Both the position numbers and the translations under genes were made by a program. Of a DNA stretch of 37,834 bases, positions 34,844 through 37,834 are shown piece after piece; positions within the stretch are counted from its first letter, which is position 1, and each line of letters opens with the position of its first letter. The notes under the pieces are model-generated. The model searched no databases. It saw only the letters and a list, made by a program, of their open reading frames with translations, and had not been told where the DNA came from. Source of the stretch: Bacteroidota bacterium (GTDB lineage Bacteria > Bacteroidota > Bacteroidia > Chitinophagales > Chitinophagaceae). The stretch lies in assembly GCA_023429825.1 (NCBI GenBank), contig JAEZDC010000089.1, forward strand, positions 1 to 37,834, given 5' to 3'.

Positions 34844-35250
34844 TTTTTTTTATGTGAAACTAATACACGAGGAGGGAAAATAAAGCGTTAGGATACTTAA
34901 AAATTCGCCGTATAACCACTGTATAGTGGATACTTTTTCCATAATGTTCCGCCTCTTTAAAGTAGCGGGATATATGCGGTATACAGGCGGGATATCTGCA
35001 GGATATCACTATACAAAACGCGTAATTAATAACGACCATAAGCAGTGTGTCATGTGCAGAGATCCCGTTATGATATTGGAAATAATAACAGTTCAAACTT
35101 CAACATTTAAATGATTAACCGATTGGGGCATCATCATGGTTGCTGAAGAATGGAAGGGCACATCGGTTTATGTATATAGGTGAGATGATCATTGGAGGTT
35201 AAAGACGATTGCAATCAAATTTCCATCTCTAATCTGTAGATTTGGAGTGC
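34844..35250. other. Repeat-bearing gap between divergent genes
   Basis: This 407-bp stretch separates the uncharacterised minus-strand gene from porQ. It holds a hairpin (CCACT GTAT AGTGG, 34916-34929), the 11-bp tandem array described separately, and a TAGATTTG box at 35237-35244 just before the porQ ATG. The box matches the -7 consensus but lacks a properly spaced TTTG. Short reading frames here (34860-35096 minus, 34926-35114 plus) run through the repeats and I do not accept them. Confidence 0.55.
34965..35008 (+). repeat. Four tandem 11-bp repeats (GCGGGATATCT-like)
   Basis: The units are GCGGGATATAT (34965-34975), GCGGTATACAG (34976-34986), GCGGGATATCT (34987-34997) and GCAGGATATCA (34998-35008). 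Two related units at the same period, GCCGTATAACC and ACTGTATAGTG, lie at 34907-34928. The period is about one helical turn, so identical bases fall on one face of the helix. CACTATAC (35007-35014) is the exact reverse complement of GTATAGTG (34921-34928). Confidence 0.8.
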
Positions 35251-36279
35251 ATGCAATCCAGGTCACTACTTATCATCTTTATTATCCTGTATAATAGCTA
35301 TTGTTACGCCCAAACACTAGGAGGCAATGCTGTCTTCAATTTTTTGAATCAGCCGAATACTGCACAACTTTCTGCATTGGGTGGTGTGAATGTTTCGAAT
35401 ATTTCGAATGATATCGGTTTGGCATTTCAAAACCCTTCATTGCTTAGAAACCACCATCACCAACAATTCAATGCTTCGTTCAGCTCTTTCCTGGCTGGCA
35501 TAAAGAACTACAGCTTAACTGCAGGATATCATATGGAAAAGCATAAAACAAATGTGGCAGTAGGAGTTAATTATTTTAGCTACGGCAATCTTGCACAAAC
35601 TGATGCCGCAGGAAATATACTTGGCTCTTTCAAACCAGTTGATTATGTGATCCAGGTTGCTGCTTCAAAATCGCATAAAGAGAACTGGTGGTATGGAGCA
35701 ACATTCAAGTTCATTAACTCATCTTATAGTCAATACCGCAGTAATGGAATCGCATTTGATGCCGGCGTAGCTTATTATGACTCTTCGGAACAAATACAAG
35801 CCAGTGTTGTGGTAAAGAATATGGGGGCTCAATTGAAAAGTTACGCGGGAGAAAAAGAAGAATTGCCTTTCGATCTACAGGCTGGCATTACAAAGCGATT
35901 GGCTAAAGCTCCGCTGCAGTTTTCATTGACAGCACATCACCTGCATCAATTCAATATTGCTTATAATGACACTACATTCCGAAGTGATGAAGGAGAAGAA
36001 AACCTGGAGAAAGGAACATTTGCGAATAAGCTGCTCTCCCATCTTGTATTGTCTGCGCAGATATTTTTGAATAACCGGGTTGAGCTAACTACCGGATATA
36101 ATTTCCTGCGAAGAAAAGACCTGAATGCATTTAATGTATCCAATGGCTTGAATGGATTTACGCTTGGGTTTGGTATCACCGCAAAGAAATTTCATGTGCG
36201 GTATGGAACAGGATTTTACCAGAGAAATATGTTTCACCAGTTTAGTGTGAATATGAATTGGAAGGGAACAGCTTTGTAA
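35251..36279 (+). CDS. porQ: Type IX secretion system protein PorQ
   Basis: The frame begins with a TTG at 35242, but ATG at 35251 opens the signal peptide MQSRSLLIIFIILYNSYCYAQ, giving 342 residues. The mature protein is an FadL/PorV-like outer-membrane barrel with the PorQ-type start LGGNAVFNFLNQPNTAQLSALGG, then VSNISNDIGLAFQNPSLL and repeated aromatic strands. In Porphyromonas PorQ works with PorU, PorV and PorZ in the attachment complex that processes type IX cargo. No other T9SS gene and no C-terminal sorting domain is visible in the window. A 3' hairpin lies at 36291-36309. Confidence 0.85.
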   Translation: MQSRSLLIIFIILYNSYCYAQTLGGNAVFNFLNQPNTAQLSALGGVNVSNISNDIGLAFQNPSLLRNHHHQQFNASFSSFLAGIKNYSLTAGYHMEKHKTNVAVGVNYFSYGNLAQTDAAGNILGSFKPVDYVIQVAASKSHKENWWYGATFKFINSSYSQYRSNGIAFDAGVAYYDSSEQIQASVVVKNMGAQLKSYAGEKEELPFDLQAGITKRLAKAPLQFSLTAHHLHQFNIAYNDTTFRSDEGEENLEKGTFANKLLSHLVLSAQIFLNNRVELTTGYNFLRRKDLNAFNVSNGLNGFTLGFGITAKKFHVRYGTGFYQRNMFHQFSVNMNWKGTAL

Positions 36280-36290
36280 CCTCACCTCAA

Positions 36291-36309
36291 CCCTCTCCGA
36301 AGGAGAGGG
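36291..36309. repeat. CCCTCTCC/GGAGAGGG hairpin repeat between porQ and etfA
   Basis: A perfect 8-bp stem, CCCTCTCC (36291-36298) and GGAGAGGG (36302-36309), with a GAA loop, preceded by CCTCACCTCAA. This phrase is a dispersed intergenic repeat that I have met in many bacterial genomes. It sits between convergent genes and may aid termination, but has no T run. Confidence 0.7.
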
Positions 36310-36367
36310 AGTAAAACAAAACCGCAACATTTCTGCCGCGGCCTGTTTGTTTTCTCATGTGTACTAT

Positions 36368-37330
36368 CTAGGAAACGCCTTTCAGCTTTTTTATTTCTTC
36401 GGTTATCTTAGGAACTACTTCAAATACGTCACCCACTATGCCATAGTCCGCAGCTTTGAAAAAAGGAGCTTCGGGATCTTTGTTAACTACCACTATCACT
36501 TTACTCCTGTTAACACCCGCTAAATGTTGTATCGCCCCGGATATTCCGAGCGCAAAATACAAATTCGGAGCGATTTGTATACCTGTTTGTCCAACATGCT
36601 CATGATGCGGTCTCCAATGTGCATCGGCTACCGGCCGGCTACAAGCGGTTGCTGCATGAAGTACATGCGCCAGGTCTTCAACGATCTTCCAGTGCTCCGG
36701 ACCTTTTAAACCGCGGCCTCCGCTAACTACAACTTCGGCTTCAGTTAAAGGCACTTCACCTTTTACTTTATTGATAGCTGTCACTTTTACTTTAGCTGCA
36801 TCCACAGTAATGTTTAGTTGTGCTACGTCAGCCGAACCTTCAGCAGCAACGATCTTATAACTATTCGGACTGAGTGAAATAACTTTTATATCCGAAGTGA
36901 TATTGACATGCGCAAATGCTTTTGCAGAAAACACAGATTTCTTCACCACAAAACCATTTGCAGTATCGGGTAGTGCAACTGCTCCTGCAACTAATCCGGC
37001 TTTCAATCGAGCGGCAACTCTTGCTGCAATGGCACGGCCAGTTTGGTTGTGAGAAAATACCAAAACCTTTGCACCTAATTGATTTGCTGCTTCAGCGATA
37101 GCTTTCGAATATACCTGTGCATCTAAATTGTTCAGGCTCTCATTATTTACATGGTGAATTTTAGATACAGCATATTTTCCCAGGCTACCAAGGTCATCGG
37201 TAACTGTACCTAACAACAATCCTTCTGCTGAAACACCGAGCTTTTTAGCAATGTCTGCTCCATACGTTAAAGCCTCAAAAGATGACTTTTTAATATGGCC
37301 TTCGGAATGATCTATGAATATTAAAACCAT
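36368..37330 (-). CDS. etfA: Electron transfer flavoprotein, alpha subunit
   Basis: This 320-residue protein pairs with EtfB to carry electrons from acyl-CoA and other dehydrogenases to the respiratory chain through FAD. The N-terminal domain has the ETF fold (VLIFIDHSEGHIKKSSFEAL). The C-terminal FAD-binding part has VVSGGRGLKGPEHW, AATACSRPVADAHW, HEHVGQTGIQIAPNLYFALGISGAIQH and NKDPEAPFFKAADYGIVGD, all diagnostic. It is cytoplasmic. It lies 48 bp after etfB in the usual etfB-etfA order and is convergent with porQ. Confidence 0.97.
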   Translation of the reverse strand: MVLIFIDHSEGHIKKSSFEALTYGADIAKKLGVSAEGLLLGTVTDDLGSLGKYAVSKIHHVNNESLNNLDAQVYSKAIAEAANQLGAKVLVFSHNQTGRAIAARVAARLKAGLVAGAVALPDTANGFVVKKSVFSAKAFAHVNITSDIKVISLSPNSYKIVAAEGSADVAQLNITVDAAKVKVTAINKVKGEVPLTEAEVVVSGGRGLKGPEHWKIVEDLAHVLHAATACSRPVADAHWRPHHEHVGQTGIQIAPNLYFALGISGAIQHLAGVNRSKVIVVVNKDPEAPFFKAADYGIVGDVFEVVPKITEEIKKLKGVS

Positions 37331-37378
37331 AAGTTCGATTTGATAATTTGAAAATTCGACAATTGAGCCGAATACCGA

Positions 37379-37834
37379 CTAGATCGCTTTTGCTTCTTCG
37401 TGTAACAACCTCACTAATTCTGCCACGTTATCTGCAGGCACCAGCTTCACTCCAGCTTTTGGCGGAGGTAATTCGTAACTCACAACACTTGTCAATGCAT
37501 CAACCGCAGCAGGCTCTACGACTTTCAAAGGTTTAGTTCTTGCAGCCATGATGCCCCGCATATTAGGGATACGTTGCTCAGCAATTCCTTTCTGGCAACT
37601 GATGACAACTGGTAATGAAACCTCATTCACTTCTTCACCACCTTCGATTTCACGATTCACTGTTGCGGTGGTTCCATTCAGCTCAAACTTTGTGGCCAAT
37701 GATATGTACGGAATGTCTAGCATTTCAGCAACCATTCCACCAACAGATGCACTGTTGTAATCGATCGTTTCTTTTCCAACAAAAACAAGATCGTATGCAC
37801 CCTGCTTCGCTACTTCAGCGATCTGTGCAGCTAT
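37379..37834 (-). CDS. etfB: Electron transfer flavoprotein, beta subunit, 5' end outside window
   Basis: The frame is open to the right edge; the in-frame residues before the internal Met at 37735 read QGAYDLVFVGKETIDYNSA and SVGGMVAEMLD, so the true start lies beyond 37834. Visible features are the ETF beta pattern VGGMVAEMLDIPYIS, the signature IPNMRGIMAARTKPL (AMP-binding region and recognition loop area) and the C-terminal ETF helix (NVAELVRLLHEEAKAI). The visible part covers the C-terminal 151 codons, roughly 60 percent of the normal protein. It is the first gene of the etfBA pair. Confidence 0.95.
   Translation of the reverse strand: MAAQIAEVAKQGAYDLVFVGKETIDYNSASVGGMVAEMLDIPYISLATKFELNGTTATVNREIEGGEEVNEVSLPVVISCQKGIAEQRIPNMRGIMAARTKPLKVVEPAAVDALTSVVSYELPPPKAGVKLVPADNVAELVRLLHEEAKAI

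Noticed and set aside
34965..35008. CRISPR-like reading of the tandem array
   Set aside because: The units are contiguous 11-mers without spacers and there are no cas genes.
35237..35244. TAGATTTG promoter box before porQ
   Set aside because: It matches TAnnTTTG, but the nearest upstream TTG is 25 bp away and transcription would start almost at the ATG, so it was not annotated as a promoter.

Overview
The window looks like a chromosomal segment of a Bacteroidota bacterium, most likely Chitinophagaceae or a close relative. Signs of this are signal peptides that nearly all end in '..AQ' or '..SQ', a parA-parB-DUF5683-dapB gene order, a type IX secretion protein (PorQ), a TPR-type HisKA_3 sensor kinase, weak or absent Shine-Dalgarno sequences, and at least one promoter of the TTTG / TAnnTTTG type. 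Assignment below phylum is inference. I saw no tRNA, rRNA, CRISPR array, transposase or integrase gene.

Layout. (1) 1-5310, minus strand: a tightly packed cassette of three exported cysteine-protease genes. In transcription order they are a papain-like (C1) protease, a LamG-like/Ig-like/caspase protein, and a TPR/Ig-like/caspase protein that runs off the left edge. Gaps are 13 and 7 bp. This is the most unusual part of the window. (2) 5499-8657, plus: an exported tricorn-type S41 protease, divergent from the cassette. (3) 8658-12657: a gene-poor repeat-bearing gap, three small exported proteins of unknown function (one with a Tudor/Agenet-like domain), a lipoprotein and a small HEXXH metallopeptidase. 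(4) 12731-16150: an exported propeller-like protein, a SnoaL-like protein and an acetyl-CoA hydrolase/CoA-transferase. (5) 16285-21653: DUF423, aroK, ispD, a FemAB/GNAT-like protein and an M1 peptidase fused to a probable outer-membrane barrel. (6) 21970-28193, minus: parA, parB, DUF5683, dapB, then a sensor kinase and response regulator. (7) 28352-33779: UPF0173 hydrolase, metallophosphoesterase, PorT-like barrel protein and Lon. (8) 33780-37834: a repeat-rich stretch with an uncharacterised gene and an 11-bp tandem array, then porQ and etfA/etfB (etfB truncated by the right edge).

Housekeeping functions (chromosome segregation, lysine, shikimate and isoprenoid synthesis, electron-transfer flavoprotein, Lon) are interleaved with envelope functions. 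The exported proteases (two caspases, papain-like, tricorn-like, HEXXH, M1-barrel) give the segment a strong periplasmic/outer-membrane proteolysis theme. That they act together is inference. Several intergenic regions carry inverted or tandem repeats that the genes do not explain: 16162-16260, the 21654-21969 gap, 33854-34028 and 34907-35014.
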